Below, piece after piece: positions 34,915 to 44,527 of a DNA stretch of 64,000 nucleotides. This stretch comes from Qipengyuania sediminis (GTDB lineage: Bacteria > Pseudomonadota > Alphaproteobacteria > Sphingomonadales > Sphingomonadaceae). The stretch's first letter is position 1; every line of letters starts with the position of its first letter. The notes under the pieces are model-generated. The model was given only the letters and a program-made list of their open reading frames with translations. It did not search any database and was not told the origin of the DNA. The DNA lies in assembly GCF_004358425.1 (NCBI RefSeq), contig NZ_CP037948.1, positions 1,178,001 through 1,242,000 of the forward strand, written 5' to 3'. The position numbers and the translations under genes are program-made.

Positions 34915-35805
34915 TTGAGCATCCTCGTCGACAAGAACACCAAGGTCATCACCCAGGGGATGACCGGCGAAACCGGCACGTTCCACACCCAGCAGGCGCT
35001 CGCCTATGGGACGCAGATGGTCGCGGGCGTCACCCCCGGTAAGGGCGGGACCGAGCACATCGGGCTGCCGGTCTACGACACCGTGGGCGAGGCGGTGAAG
35101 GCGACCGGTGCCACGGCGAGCTGCATCTATGTCCCGCCGCCGTTCGCCGCCGATTCGATCCTGGAGGCGATCGCCGCCGAGGTGCCGCTGATCGTCTGCA
35201 TCACCGAAGGCATCCCGGTGCTCGACATGGTGCGCGTCAAGCGCGCGCTGACCGGCAGCAAGAGCCGCCTCATCGGCCCCAACTGCCCCGGCGTGCTCAC
35301 CCCCGGCGAGTGCAAGATCGGCATCATGCCGGGCTCGATTTTCCAGAAGGGCACCGTGGGCGTGGTCAGCCGCTCGGGCACGCTGACCTATGAGGCGGTC
35401 CATCAGACCACGTCCGTGGGCCTCGGCCAGACGACCGCGGTGGGCATCGGCGGCGATCCGGTCAACGGGACCAATTTCATCGACGTGCTCGAGCTGTTCC
35501 TCGAAGATGACGCGACGAAGAGCATCATCATGATCGGCGAGATCGGCGGCAGCGCCGAGGAGGAAGCCGCCGAGTTCATCGCGCATCAGGCGAAACGCGG
35601 CTCGGCCAAGCCGATGGTCGGCTTCATCGCCGGCCGCACCGCCCCCCCGGGCCGCCGCATGGGCCACGCCGGCGCGATCGTCAGCGGCGGCCAGGGCGGC
35701 GCCGAGGACAAGATCGAAGCGATGGAGCGCGCGGGTATCAAGGTTTCGCCCAGCCCTAGCGAGCTTGGCACCACGCTGGCGGCGTTGCTTAAGGAACGTG
35801 TGTGA
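34915..35805 (+). CDS. sucD: succinyl-CoA synthetase alpha subunit
   Basis: Alpha subunit (296 aa) of the ADP/GDP-forming succinate-CoA ligase. It has [19 protein letters not shown], the CoA-binding PGKGGTEH region, [20 protein letters not shown] and [18 protein letters not shown], where the phosphorylated active-site histidine is the H of GHAGA. It starts at TTG with CCGGAGAGA before it. The partner beta subunit sucC is not next door, nor anywhere else in this window. Confidence 0.95.
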   Translation: MSILVDKNTKVITQGMTGETGTFHTQQALAYGTQMVAGVTPGKGGTEHIGLPVYDTVGEAVKATGATASCIYVPPPFAADSILEAIAAEVPLIVCITEGIPVLDMVRVKRALTGSKSRLIGPNCPGVLTPGECKIGIMPGSIFQKGTVGVVSRSGTLTYEAVHQTTSVGLGQTTAVGIGGDPVNGTNFIDVLELFLEDDATKSIIMIGEIGGSAEEEAAEFIAHQAKRGSAKPMVGFIAGRTAPPGRRMGHAGAIVSGGQGGAEDKIEAMERAGIKVSPSPSELGTTLAALLKERV

Positions 35806-36380
35806 GCATGTACGCGGCTCTGCTCGCAGCGCAGGCGTCTGCGGCATTGCCCGCATCGCTTCCCTACGTCAGCCTTAGCCGCGTCTTTGCGGAGACCTAT
35901 CAATGTTCCGAGCATTTCGAAGGTGAGCTTACCGAGCTGGGCGATGCCTTGGGCACAGACTGCCTGGTCACGGGAGGATTGCGCGACGGGAAACTTACGA
36001 CTCCAGGCTTCAATGGGCTGTATCGCAACGACGGTTCGCGGAACGAGGATTGGTATAGCTGGCGGGCGGTGGTGCGGGCCGGTGTGGCCGGGACGGTCGT
36101 CGCGGTTCACAGCAACACGCGTATCAATGTGCCGGGCACGATGAATCCTGGGCGAGCTGCCTCGGTTATCCTGAAGCGCGCCGAAGACGACACCATGGTC
36201 GTTTATGCCCACCTACAGGATATCGTCGTCAAAGCCGGTGAGGACGTCGTTGCCGGCCAGCCGATAGGTTTGGTCGGCAATAACGGATATTCGCGCAACC
36301 CCCACGTCCATGTCGGGGCCTGGCGCGGGCAAACCCCACTGCAGATCCGCTGGAACCTGCGCCGCGAAGTCGCGGAATAA
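35802..36380 (+). CDS. M23-like (LytM) peptidase domain protein
   Basis: A 192-residue protein starting at GTG, overlapping the sucD stop. The C-terminal half has [40 protein letters not shown]: the YAHL and HxH histidines and the GxxG turn of the M23 fold. The first zinc motif (HxGxD) of active M23 enzymes is not evident. In its place is [11 protein letters not shown], so it may be inactive or divergent. The N-terminus looks weakly signal-like. It interrupts the TCA cluster between sucD and sucA. Confidence 0.75.
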   Translation: MSMYAALLAAQASAALPASLPYVSLSRVFAETYQCSEHFEGELTELGDALGTDCLVTGGLRDGKLTTPGFNGLYRNDGSRNEDWYSWRAVVRAGVAGTVVAVHSNTRINVPGTMNPGRAASVILKRAEDDTMVVYAHLQDIVVKAGEDVVAGQPIGLVGNNGYSRNPHVHVGAWRGQTPLQIRWNLRREVAE

Positions 36381-36399
36381 GGTCAGAATCGACACGAAT

Positions 36400-39180
36400 A
36401 TGCATTCGCCAATTCTTGAAAACCAGCCGGTGGGCGAGCCCCAACCCGGCCCGAGCTGGGCGCGGGGGGACTGGCGTGCGCGGCTGGGTGAGGATGATCT
36501 GACCGAGGGGCTCGATCCCACAGCGCTGAAGCTGGCTGTGAAGGATTCCGCCAAGGCTGCGGGGAAAGCGAGCGATCCCAAGGCGATCGAGCAGGCGGCG
36601 GAGGACAGCATCTGCGCGATGCTGCTGATCCGCACCTTCCGCGTACGCGGGCATCTTGCCGCAGATCTCGACCCGCTCGGCCTCGCCAAGCGCGATATCC
36701 CGCGCGACCTGACGCTCGAAGGCACGGGTTTCGCAGGCAAGGATGATCGCGAGGTCTTCGTCGGCGGTGCGCTCGGCTTCCAGTGGGTCACGGTGCGCAA
36801 GCTCTACGACACGCTCGTCGCCAATTACTGCGGCAAGGTCGGCCTCGAATACATGCACATCGCCGACGTGGAGGAGCGGCGCTTTCTGCAGGAGCGTTTC
36901 GAAGGGCCCGACGAGGTCATCCAGTTCACGCCGGAAGGCAAGCGCGCGATCCTCGCCGCGGTGATCCGCGGTGAGCAATACGAAAACTTCCTCGCCAAGA
37001 AATACGTCGGCACCAAGCGCTTCGGGCTCGACGGGGGGGAGAGCATGATTCCCGCATTGGAGGCGGTGATCAAATACGGCGGTCAGCTTGGCGTGCGCGA
37101 GATCATCTACGGAATGGCACACCGCGGGCGGCTGAACGTGCTCGCGAATGTGATGGCCAAGCCCTATCGCGTGATCTTCCACGAGTTTTCCGGCGGCAGC
37201 GCGAGCCCTGAGGATGTCGGGGGCTCGGGCGATGTGAAGTATCACCTCGGCACCAGCACCGACCGCGAATTCGACGGCATCAATGTGCATATGAGCCTGG
37301 TGCCCAACCCCAGCCACCTCGAGGCGGTGAATCCGGTGGTGCTGGGCAAGGCGCGCGCGCAGCAGGCGATCCGCGACGATCTCAAGCGCCACGAGCAGGT
37401 GCTGCCCGTGCTGATCCACGGCGATGCCGCCTTCGCAGGGCAGGGTATCGTATGGGAGTGCCTGGGCTTTTCGGGCGTGCGCGGCTACAACACCGGCGGC
37501 TGCCTGCATTTCGTCATCAACAACCAGATCGGCTTCACCACCAGCCCGCAATTCGGGCGGTCGAGCCCCTATCCGAGCGATGTGGCCAAGGGCGTGCAGG
37601 CGCCGATCCTGCATGTGAACGGCGACGATCCGGAGGCGGTCACCTTCGCCTGCAAGCTCGCGATCGAGTACCGCCAGCGCTTCGGGCGCGACATCGTGAT
37701 CGACATGTGGTGCTATCGCCGCTTCGGCCATAACGAGGGCGACGAACCGGGCTTCACCCAACCCGCGATGTATGCCGCGATCCGCAAGCATACCAAGGTC
37801 AGCCAGCTTTATGCCGCGCGGCTCGAGGCGGAAGGCGTAATCGCCAAGGGCGAGGACGCCCGGATGGCGGAGCAGTTCACCGCCACGCTGGAATCCGAAT
37901 TCTCCGCCTCGGAAAGCTACAAGGCGAACGAAGCGGACTGGTTCGGCGGACGCTGGTCGGGGCTCGCCAAGCCCGCCGATCCCGAAACCGCGCGCCGCAA
38001 TGTCGAAACCGCGATCAGCGACAAGCTGATGGCGAGCCTTGGCCGCACGCTGACGAGCGTTCCCGAGGATCTCACGATTCACAAGACGCTCGCCCGTGTG
38101 CTGCAGGCGAAGGGCGAGATGTTCGGTTCAGGCACCGGCTTCGACTGGGCGACAGCCGAGGCGCTCGCCTTCGGCAGTCTCGTGACCGAAGGCTTCGGCG
38201 TGCGTCTGTCCGGGCAGGATTCGGGGCGGGGCACTTTCAGCCAGCGCCATTCGGTCTGGGTCGATCAGGGAACCGAGCGCAAATATATCCCGCTCGCCAC
38301 GCTGCCGCACGGCAAGTTCGAGGTCTACGACAGCCCGCTGTCAGAATACGGCGTGCTGGGCTTCGAATACGGCTTCGCGATGGCCGATCCCAAGACGCTG
38401 GTGCTGTGGGAGGCGCAGTTCGGCGATTTCGCCAATGGCGCGCAGATCATGATCGACCAGTTCATCGCCGCGGGCGAGAGCAAGTGGCTTCGCGCGAACG
38501 GCCTCACGCTGCTGCTGCCGCACGGCTACGAGGGACAGGGGCCCGAGCATTCCAGCTCGCGGCTCGAACGCTTCCTCCAGCTTTGCGCCGACGACAATAT
38601 CTGCGTCTGCAACATCACCGTGCCGGCGAATTACTTCCACGTGCTGCGCCGGCAGATGCTGCGGCCGTTCAGGAAGCCGCTGGTCATCATGACTCCCAAG
38701 AGCCTGCTGCGCCATCCGCTGGCGCGCAGTGTTGCCGCGGAGTTCACCGGCGAAAGCCACTTCCGCCGTATCGTCAGCGATACCTCCGCGATTGCAGACG
38801 ACAAGGTGCGCCGCCTGGTCTTGTGCAGCGGCAAGGTTGCCTATGACCTCATCGCCGCGCGTGACGAGGCAAAGCTCACAGATGTATCGGTGGTGCGGAT
38901 CGAGCAGCTCTATCCCTTCCCGGGCGAGCCTCTTGCCGCGCGGATCGCGAAGATGGGCGCGCTCGAGGAGATCGTGTGGTGCCAGGAGGAGCCGAAGAAC
39001 AACGGCGCCTGGTTCTTCGTCGATCGCTTGATCGAGGACGCGGCCCGCGCCGCCGGAAAGCCGCTGCGCCCCACCTATGCCGGGCGTGAGCCGGCGGCCT
39101 CCCCCGCCACGGGTTTTGCCCCCCGGCACAAGAAAGAGCAGGATGCCTTGGTCGCGCAAGCGCTCGGCATGGCCGCGTAA
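36400..39180 (+). CDS. sucA: 2-oxoglutarate dehydrogenase E1 component
   Basis: Thiamine-diphosphate-dependent decarboxylase (926 aa) of the 2-oxoglutarate dehydrogenase complex. It shows FRVRGHLAADLDPLGL in the N-terminal region, EERRFLQERFEG, YGMAHRGRLNVLANV, the ThDP motif GDAAFAGQGIVWECLGF ending in FVINNQIGFTTSP, and the transketolase-like C-terminal part GYEGQGPEHSSSRLERFLQL. The start is the ATG encoding MHSPILENQPVGEPQ. No strong ribosome site is seen. Followed 15 bp later by sucB. Confidence 0.97.
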   Translation: MHSPILENQPVGEPQPGPSWARGDWRARLGEDDLTEGLDPTALKLAVKDSAKAAGKASDPKAIEQAAEDSICAMLLIRTFRVRGHLAADLDPLGLAKRDIPRDLTLEGTGFAGKDDREVFVGGALGFQWVTVRKLYDTLVANYCGKVGLEYMHIADVEERRFLQERFEGPDEVIQFTPEGKRAILAAVIRGEQYENFLAKKYVGTKRFGLDGGESMIPALEAVIKYGGQLGVREIIYGMAHRGRLNVLANVMAKPYRVIFHEFSGGSASPEDVGGSGDVKYHLGTSTDREFDGINVHMSLVPNPSHLEAVNPVVLGKARAQQAIRDDLKRHEQVLPVLIHGDAAFAGQGIVWECLGFSGVRGYNTGGCLHFVINNQIGFTTSPQFGRSSPYPSDVAKGVQAPILHVNGDDPEAVTFACKLAIEYRQRFGRDIVIDMWCYRRFGHNEGDEPGFTQPAMYAAIRKHTKVSQLYAARLEAEGVIAKGEDARMAEQFTATLESEFSASESYKANEADWFGGRWSGLAKPADPETARRNVETAISDKLMASLGRTLTSVPEDLTIHKTLARVLQAKGEMFGSGTGFDWATAEALAFGSLVTEGFGVRLSGQDSGRGTFSQRHSVWVDQGTERKYIPLATLPHGKFEVYDSPLSEYGVLGFEYGFAMADPKTLVLWEAQFGDFANGAQIMIDQFIAAGESKWLRANGLTLLLPHGYEGQGPEHSSSRLERFLQLCADDNICVCNITVPANYFHVLRRQMLRPFRKPLVIMTPKSLLRHPLARSVAAEFTGESHFRRIVSDTSAIADDKVRRLVLCSGKVAYDLIAARDEAKLTDVSVVRIEQLYPFPGEPLAARIAKMGALEEIVWCQEEPKNNGAWFFVDRLIEDAARAAGKPLRPTYAGREPAASPATGFAPRHKKEQDALVAQALGMAA

Positions 39181-39195
39181 GGACAGAACGAACTC

Positions 39196-40491
39196 ATGGC
39201 CCAGGACATAAAGGTACCCACGCTCGGCGAATCCGTGACCGAGGCGACGATCGGCGAATGGCTCAAGAAGCCCGGAGAACCGGTCAAGCAGGACGAGCCG
39301 GTAGCGAGCCTCGAGACCGACAAGGTCGCGGTCGAGGTGCCGAGCCCCGTTGCGGGGGTGATGGGCGAATATGTCGCGCAGGTAGGTGATACGGTAGAGG
39401 TGGGCGCGGTGATCGCGACTATCGCCGATGCCAGCGGCGCGGGCGACGAGAGCGGTGTCGCCTTGCGCGAAGAGGCGCAGCCGGAAGCGGAGAAGTCGTC
39501 CCCGAAACCCGAGCCGGCCGCCGCGGCGGCTGCCGCCGAGCAGGCCCCGGCCCCGGCACAGCCGAAAGAGAGCGGTGGGGGCGAGGCTGTCAGCATGTCG
39601 CCCGCGGTGCGCCGCGCAGTGCTGGAGCACGGCGTCGATCCCACGCAGATCAAGGGTTCGGGCCGCGACGGCCGGCTGACGCGAGAGGATGTGCTGTCGG
39701 CGGCGCAGGCAAAACGCAGCGAGCCCGCCACCGCTCCGGCCCCTGCTCCGGCCCCTAGCCCGACGGCGGCCTCGGCCTCAGCGGGCACCGATCGCCGTGA
39801 AGAGCGCGTCAAGATGACGCGCATGCGGCAGACGATCGCCAAGCGGCTGAAGAGCGCGCAGGAAACCGCGGCGCTCCTCACCACCTTCAACGATGTCGAC
39901 ATGACCGCGGTGATGGCGGCGCGCGAGCGCTACAAGGACCTCTTCGCCAGGAAGCACGAGATCAAGCTCGGCTTCATGTCCTTCTTCGCCAAGGCCGCTT
40001 GCCTTGCGCTCAAGGATATCCCCGCAGTCAACGCGCAGATCGACGGCGACGAGATCGTCTATCACGACTATGTCGATATCTCGGTCGCGGTCAGCGCGCC
40101 GAACGGCCTCGTCGTCCCCGTGGTGCGCGATGCGGACAAGAAGAGTTTCGCCGAGATCGAGAAGGACATCGCGGAGTTCGGCGCGCGCGCGAAGGCGGGC
40201 ACGCTGACGATGGAAGATATGCGGGGCGGCACCTTCACCATCTCGAACGGCGGGGTATTCGGCGGGCTGATGTCCACGCCCATCATCAATCCGCCGCAGA
40301 GCGCCGTCCTTGGCCTCCACCGCATCGAGGACCGCCCGGTGGTGCGCGACGGCGAGATCGTGATCCGCCCGATGATGTATATCGCATTGAGCTACGACCA
40401 CCGCCTGATCGACGGGCGCGAGGCGGTGACGGCGCTAAAGACGATCAAGGAAGCGATCGAGGACCCTATGCGTATGTTGGTCGACCTGTGA
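39196..40491 (+). CDS. sucB: 2-oxoglutarate dehydrogenase E2 (dihydrolipoyl succinyltransferase)
   Basis: Core of the 2-oxoglutarate dehydrogenase complex, 431 residues. The lipoyl domain has [12 protein letters not shown] with the lipoylated Lys43. A long Ala/Pro/Glu linker follows, then a peripheral subunit-binding domain ([19 protein letters not shown]) and, after a second Ala/Pro linker, the catalytic domain ending in [15 protein letters not shown] with the active-site histidine. It is also called odhB. Its stop overlaps the GTG of the next small gene. Confidence 0.97.
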   Translation: MAQDIKVPTLGESVTEATIGEWLKKPGEPVKQDEPVASLETDKVAVEVPSPVAGVMGEYVAQVGDTVEVGAVIATIADASGAGDESGVALREEAQPEAEKSSPKPEPAAAAAAAEQAPAPAQPKESGGGEAVSMSPAVRRAVLEHGVDPTQIKGSGRDGRLTREDVLSAAQAKRSEPATAPAPAPAPSPTAASASAGTDRREERVKMTRMRQTIAKRLKSAQETAALLTTFNDVDMTAVMAARERYKDLFARKHEIKLGFMSFFAKAACLALKDIPAVNAQIDGDEIVYHDYVDISVAVSAPNGLVVPVVRDADKKSFAEIEKDIAEFGARAKAGTLTMEDMRGGTFTISNGGVFGGLMSTPIINPPQSAVLGLHRIEDRPVVRDGEIVIRPMMYIALSYDHRLIDGREAVTALKTIKEAIEDPMRMLVDL

Positions 40492-40787
40492 TCCGCACCG
40501 CCCTCCCCCTTCTCGCCCTGGCGCTCGCCAGCTGCGATGGCGGCCCGATAATCGCCGGGTCGATGCGAGACACTTTCGTCGCGCGATGCGAGCAGATGGC
40601 TGAAGGCAATGGCATTGACGCGGCGCTCGTCCAACCCGTTTGCCAATGCGGGGCGGATGAGTTCATCGCGAACGCGTCGACTATCACTACGATCAACACC
40701 GCGCGGGTGCGGGAGATCGTTGCACAGTGCGCGCACAAAGTGGGGGCGCCTGTAGGCAAGCCCGCGACGGAGACCTTGGGTGGCTGA
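40488..40787 (+). CDS. small predicted lipoprotein
   Basis: A 99-residue exported protein. [15 protein letters not shown] is a lipoprotein signal with Cys at residue 16. The mature part has two further cysteines near QPVCQCG and one in IVAQCAH, separated by a helical [20 protein letters not shown]. It overlaps sucB (GTGA) and lpdA (8 bp), so it is co-translated with a cytoplasmic complex although it is itself envelope-bound. No family is recognised. Confidence 0.65.
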   Translation: MIRTALPLLALALASCDGGPIIAGSMRDTFVARCEQMAEGNGIDAALVQPVCQCGADEFIANASTITTINTARVREIVAQCAHKVGAPVGKPATETLGG

Positions 40788-42183
40788 GCAAACCTACGAC
40801 TACGACGTGCTTGTGATCGGCGCCGGACCGGGCGGCTATGTCGCCGCAATCCGCGCGGCGCAGCTCGGCCTCAAGACCGCGTGCGCGGAGAGCCGCGAGA
40901 CGCTGGGCGGCACCTGCCTCAACGTCGGCTGCATCCCTTCGAAAGCCATGCTGCATGCGAGCGAGCTCTACGATCACGCCGCGAACGGCATGATGGCCAA
41001 GATGGGTATCGAGGTGACGCCCAAGCTCAACCTCGAGGCCATGCACGGCCAGCGGCGCGAGGCGGTGAAGGGTCTGACCGGGGGCATCGAGTTCCTGTTC
41101 AAGAAGAACAAGGTCGACTGGAAGAAGGGGCACGCCAGCTTCATCGACGCGCATAGGGTGAAGATCGGCGAAACCACCGTCACGGCGAAGAACGTCGTCA
41201 TCGCCACCGGCTCTTCGGTCGCGTCATTGCCGGGTATCGAAATCGACAACGCCAACCACGTCGTGGTGGACAGCACCGGCGCCCTGGAGCTGCCGGCGGT
41301 GCCGCAGCAACTGGTCGTGATCGGCGGCGGGGTGATCGGGCTGGAACTTGGCAGTGTCTGGCGGCGTCTCGGTGCGCGCGTCACCTGCGTCGAATATCTC
41401 GACGAAATCCTGCCCGGCATGGACGGCGACATCCGCAAGGAAGCGCGCAAGATCTTCAAGAAGCAGGGGATCGAATTCAAGCTTTCGACCAAGGTCACCG
41501 GCCTCGCCGTGAATGGCAAGACCGCCACGCTGACCATGGAACCCGCCGCCGGCGGCGCCGCCGAGACGCTCGAGGCCGACTGCGTTTTGGTCTCGATCGG
41601 CCGCAAGCCCAATACCGAAGGGCTGAACCTCGAAGCGATCGGCCTGGCGGTGAACGCCAGGGGCCAGATCGAGGCCGATCACGATTTTCGCACCAGCGTG
41701 CCCGGCGTCTGGGCGATCGGTGATGTCATCCCCGGCCCCATGCTCGCCCACAAAGCCGAGGACGAGGGGATCGCGGTTGCCGAGAACATCGCCGGCCACA
41801 CCGGCATCGTGAACCACGCTGTGATCCCGAGCGTCGTCTATACCTGGCCCGAAATCGCAGGCGTGGGGCTGACCGAAGAGCAGGCGAAGGAAGGCGGCCC
41901 GATCAAGGTCGGCAAGTTCCCCATGATGGCGAACAGCCGCGCCAAGACCAATCACGAAGGCGACGGGCTGGTGAAAGTCATCGCCGATGCAGAGACCGAT
42001 CGCGTGCTCGGCGTCTGGGCCATCGCGGTGCCAGCCGGCACCATGATTGCCGAAGCCGCGCTCGCCATGGAGTTCGGTGCCACCAGCGAGGATATCGCCT
42101 ACACCTGCCACGCCCATCCCACCCATTCCGAAGCCCTGAAAGAGGCGGCGATGGGCGTCCAGGGCAAGCCGATCCACGTGTGA
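40780..42183 (+). CDS. lpdA: dihydrolipoyl dehydrogenase (E3)
   Basis: Flavoprotein (467 aa) that reoxidises dihydrolipoyl groups of the 2-oxoglutarate (and probably pyruvate) dehydrogenase complexes. FAD motif VIGAGPGGYVAAIRAAQLG, redox disulfide GGTCLNVGCIPSKAML, NAD motif VIGGGVIGLELGSVWRRLG, second FAD contact GVWAIGDVIPGPMLAHKAE and the catalytic HAHPTHSE near the C-terminus are all present. It starts at GTG with the sequence [10 protein letters not shown]. It ends the operon core and overlaps the next gene. Confidence 0.97.
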   Translation: MAEQTYDYDVLVIGAGPGGYVAAIRAAQLGLKTACAESRETLGGTCLNVGCIPSKAMLHASELYDHAANGMMAKMGIEVTPKLNLEAMHGQRREAVKGLTGGIEFLFKKNKVDWKKGHASFIDAHRVKIGETTVTAKNVVIATGSSVASLPGIEIDNANHVVVDSTGALELPAVPQQLVVIGGGVIGLELGSVWRRLGARVTCVEYLDEILPGMDGDIRKEARKIFKKQGIEFKLSTKVTGLAVNGKTATLTMEPAAGGAAETLEADCVLVSIGRKPNTEGLNLEAIGLAVNARGQIEADHDFRTSVPGVWAIGDVIPGPMLAHKAEDEGIAVAENIAGHTGIVNHAVIPSVVYTWPEIAGVGLTEEQAKEGGPIKVGKFPMMANSRAKTNHEGDGLVKVIADAETDRVLGVWAIAVPAGTMIAEAALAMEFGATSEDIAYTCHAHPTHSEALKEAAMGVQGKPIHV

Positions 42184-42998
42184 CCCGCGCCGCAGGCCGC
42201 GGCATGGCCTTGGCCGCGCTGGCGCTGCCGGTCGCGGCGGGACTTTGCTACCTCTGGCTCGCGGGGGCACCGCCCAGCTATCTCGCGGTGAATGGGGGCG
42301 CTCTGGTCCTTGCGACGTTATGGATCGCCGTCGCACCTGTGCCGACGACGATTCGGCTGCGGCGCACGCTTATTGCCCTTATCCTGGGGCTGCTATTCCT
42401 GCCGATCCTCACCGGGCCAGACGTTAACGGGGTCACGCGCTGGCTGCCGCTGGGGCCGTTCCAGCTCCACGCGGGGATGGTGGTCGTGCCGCTGTTAGCA
42501 GTGCTGCTGGGTGAGGAGCGCGAGCTTGCCCCCGGCCTCCTCTCGATCGCGCTGCTCGCGGCACTGCTGCAACCTGATATGGCCACAGGCGCCGCGCTGA
42601 TGCTGGCGGCGGTCGGACTCTACGACGCCACCAAGGATTGGCGCTTTGGCCTGTTCGCGGTGGTCGCCTTCACGGTCAGCCTGGTCGCGGCCATGCACGG
42701 CGAGCTGCCCGCGCAGCCCTTCGTCGAGCGCGTGATCGCGACCTTGGCGCGCAGCGAACCGGTGGGAGCGCTGGCCCTGCTCGCGGGGCTGCTCGCGAGC
42801 TTCTATCTCGTCATCGCCGCCCTTCCCGGGCCCATCGCATCGCGCAAAGCACTGGCGGGATGCCTGTTTGGCTTCGTCTTTGCGGGGACCGTCTCGAACT
42901 ATCCGAGCCCGCTCATCGGCTATGGCGCAGCACCGATCCTCGGCTTCGGCCTCGCGCTCGGCGTGCTCGCCGCGATGCGCGCGCCACAGCTGCGCTGA
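42180..42998 (+). CDS. polytopic membrane protein with FtsW/RodA-like segment
   Basis: A 272-residue protein with about eight hydrophobic helices, starting at GTG overlapping the lpdA stop. One loop reads GPDVNGVTRWLPLGPFQLHA and a later one LLQPDMATGAAL. These closely echo the periplasmic signatures of SEDS proteins FtsW and RodA (VNGA-RWL-LG-F-LQPSE and QPD-GT). The protein is too short and divergent to be a standard SEDS polymerase. Function unknown. It could be a shortened relative or a local resemblance. Confidence 0.55.
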   Translation: MTRAAGRGMALAALALPVAAGLCYLWLAGAPPSYLAVNGGALVLATLWIAVAPVPTTIRLRRTLIALILGLLFLPILTGPDVNGVTRWLPLGPFQLHAGMVVVPLLAVLLGEERELAPGLLSIALLAALLQPDMATGAALMLAAVGLYDATKDWRFGLFAVVAFTVSLVAAMHGELPAQPFVERVIATLARSEPVGALALLAGLLASFYLVIAALPGPIASRKALAGCLFGFVFAGTVSNYPSPLIGYGAAPILGFGLALGVLAAMRAPQLR

Positions 42999-43103
42999 GA
43001 AAGAGCTTTCCTACATCCCAGCCGCGTGCCTAGGCTTGCCGGCATGACCCTCGGCGCGCCCGTCTCAGCACGCTTTCCTGACTCCGCAAAACTTGCCGAC
43101 ATC

Positions 43104-43148
43104 GCGATTTTTTCTTCCCCTGGACCGTGTAACACCCGGTCCAAGTCC
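43104..43148 (+). repeat. dispersed palindromic element, copy 2
   Basis: Reverse-oriented relative to the copy at 14671. TTTTTTCTTCCCC is followed by TGGACCG (43121-43127) and CGGTCCA (43137-43143) around TGTAACACC. It lies in the gap between the membrane protein and the amidase gene. The T-run on the 5' side would make it a terminator only for the opposite strand. Confidence 0.8.
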
Positions 43149-43195
43149 TACAGACACGCGCGGCAAGGACGGCGCGAATCGCAGGAGAGCGGCGC

Positions 43196-44527
43196 ATGGC
43201 CTACCCCCGCCTGACCGATCAACCGGGCGTGGCGGAGATCGTAGAGGCGGTTCGGCGCGGTGAGTGCACGCCGTTCGAGGTCGCCGAACGCGCCGTCGCG
43301 CGGATCGAGCGATTGGATGCGCATATCAATGCCGTGGTGGTGCCCGACTTCGACCGCGCGCTCGCCGCGGCGCGCGCGCTGGGCGAAACACCGGGGCCGC
43401 ACCAGCCGCTGTTCGGCGTCGCGATGACGGTGAAGGAAAGCTTCGATGTCGCCGGCCTTCCCACCACCTGGGGCCATCCGCAGCACGCCGGCAATATCGC
43501 CCGCCGCGACAGCGTGGTGGTGCAGCGGCTGAAGGCGGCGGGGGCGGTGATCCTGGGCAAGACCAATGTCCCGCCCGATCTCGCCGACCTGCAGAGCGAC
43601 AACCCGCTTTATGGCCGCACCAACAATCCGCACGACCCCACGCGCGTCGCGGGCGGCTCTTCGGGCGGGGGCGCGGCTGCGGTGGCGGCGGGAATGGTGC
43701 CTTGCGAGTATGGCAGCGACATCGGCTCCTCGATCCGCAACCCCGCGCATTTCAACGGCATCTGGGGGCACAAGACCAGCTTCGGCCTCGTCAGCCGGCG
43801 CGGTCATAGCCATCCTGCCGCGGGCGGACAGGACGTGCATGACGGCCCGCTCAGCGTCGTTGGCCCGATGGCGCGCTCGGCCGCTGATCTGGCGCTGCTG
43901 CTCGAGGCGACCGCCGATCTGCCGCTGCCCCGCCGCGCCGTACCGCTCGCTGGAATGCGCCTGCTCGCCGTGCTCGACCACCCTGCCAGCGAGGTTGACG
44001 AGGCCGTGCGCGTCCCGATCGAAGCGGCGATCGAAAGCCTCGAAAAGGCAGGCGCACGGGTCGACCGGTCGAGCGAGCTTCTGCCCGACCTCGCCCGCCA
44101 GCATGCGGACTATCTCAAGATGCTCAACATCGCGATGGCGCGCGGGCGGCCGAGCCCTTCGGGCAAGTGCGCAGGCCTGCTGGATTGGTTCGCCCTGCTC
44201 GACGCGCAAGCCCGTAACGAATATGCCTGGGAAGCGCTTTTCGCGGCCTATGACTTCGTGCTCGCCCCGCCGCTCGCTTTCCTCGCTTTTCCGCACGACG
44301 GCACCCCGATCGGCGCGCGCCGGATCGCGATCAACGGGGCCGACCACGCGTTTGCCGACACGCTGGCCTGGGCCGGTATCGCGACCTTCCCGGGCCTCCC
44401 AGCGACCGTGCTGCCGGTGGGGGATACGGATGGCCTGCCGTGCGGGATACAGGTGATCGGCCCGCGCTGGAGGGATTTTGCTTGCATCGCCGCGGCGGAG
44501 GTTATGGGCTCGGTGCTGCATGGATAG
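43196..44527 (+). CDS. amidase signature family enzyme
   Basis: Amidase of 443 residues with a Ser-cisSer-Lys triad: Lys80 in GVAMTVKESFDVAGLP, cis-Ser155 in VAGGSSGGGAAAVAAG and nucleophile Ser179 in GSDIGSSIRNPAHFNG. The GKTNVPPDLADLQSDNPLYG segment is typical of stand-alone amidases rather than GatA (no tRNA-amidotransferase partner genes nearby). The substrate is unknown. It overlaps the following PepSY gene by 8 bp. Confidence 0.85.
   Translation: MAYPRLTDQPGVAEIVEAVRRGECTPFEVAERAVARIERLDAHINAVVVPDFDRALAAARALGETPGPHQPLFGVAMTVKESFDVAGLPTTWGHPQHAGNIARRDSVVVQRLKAAGAVILGKTNVPPDLADLQSDNPLYGRTNNPHDPTRVAGGSSGGGAAAVAAGMVPCEYGSDIGSSIRNPAHFNGIWGHKTSFGLVSRRGHSHPAAGGQDVHDGPLSVVGPMARSAADLALLLEATADLPLPRRAVPLAGMRLLAVLDHPASEVDEAVRVPIEAAIESLEKAGARVDRSSELLPDLARQHADYLKMLNIAMARGRPSPSGKCAGLLDWFALLDAQARNEYAWEALFAAYDFVLAPPLAFLAFPHDGTPIGARRIAINGADHAFADTLAWAGIATFPGLPATVLPVGDTDGLPCGIQVIGPRWRDFACIAAAEVMGSVLHG

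Noticed and set aside
36229..38082. 617-codon open frame opposite sucA
   Set aside because: Antisense shadow of a complete, conserved enzyme gene.
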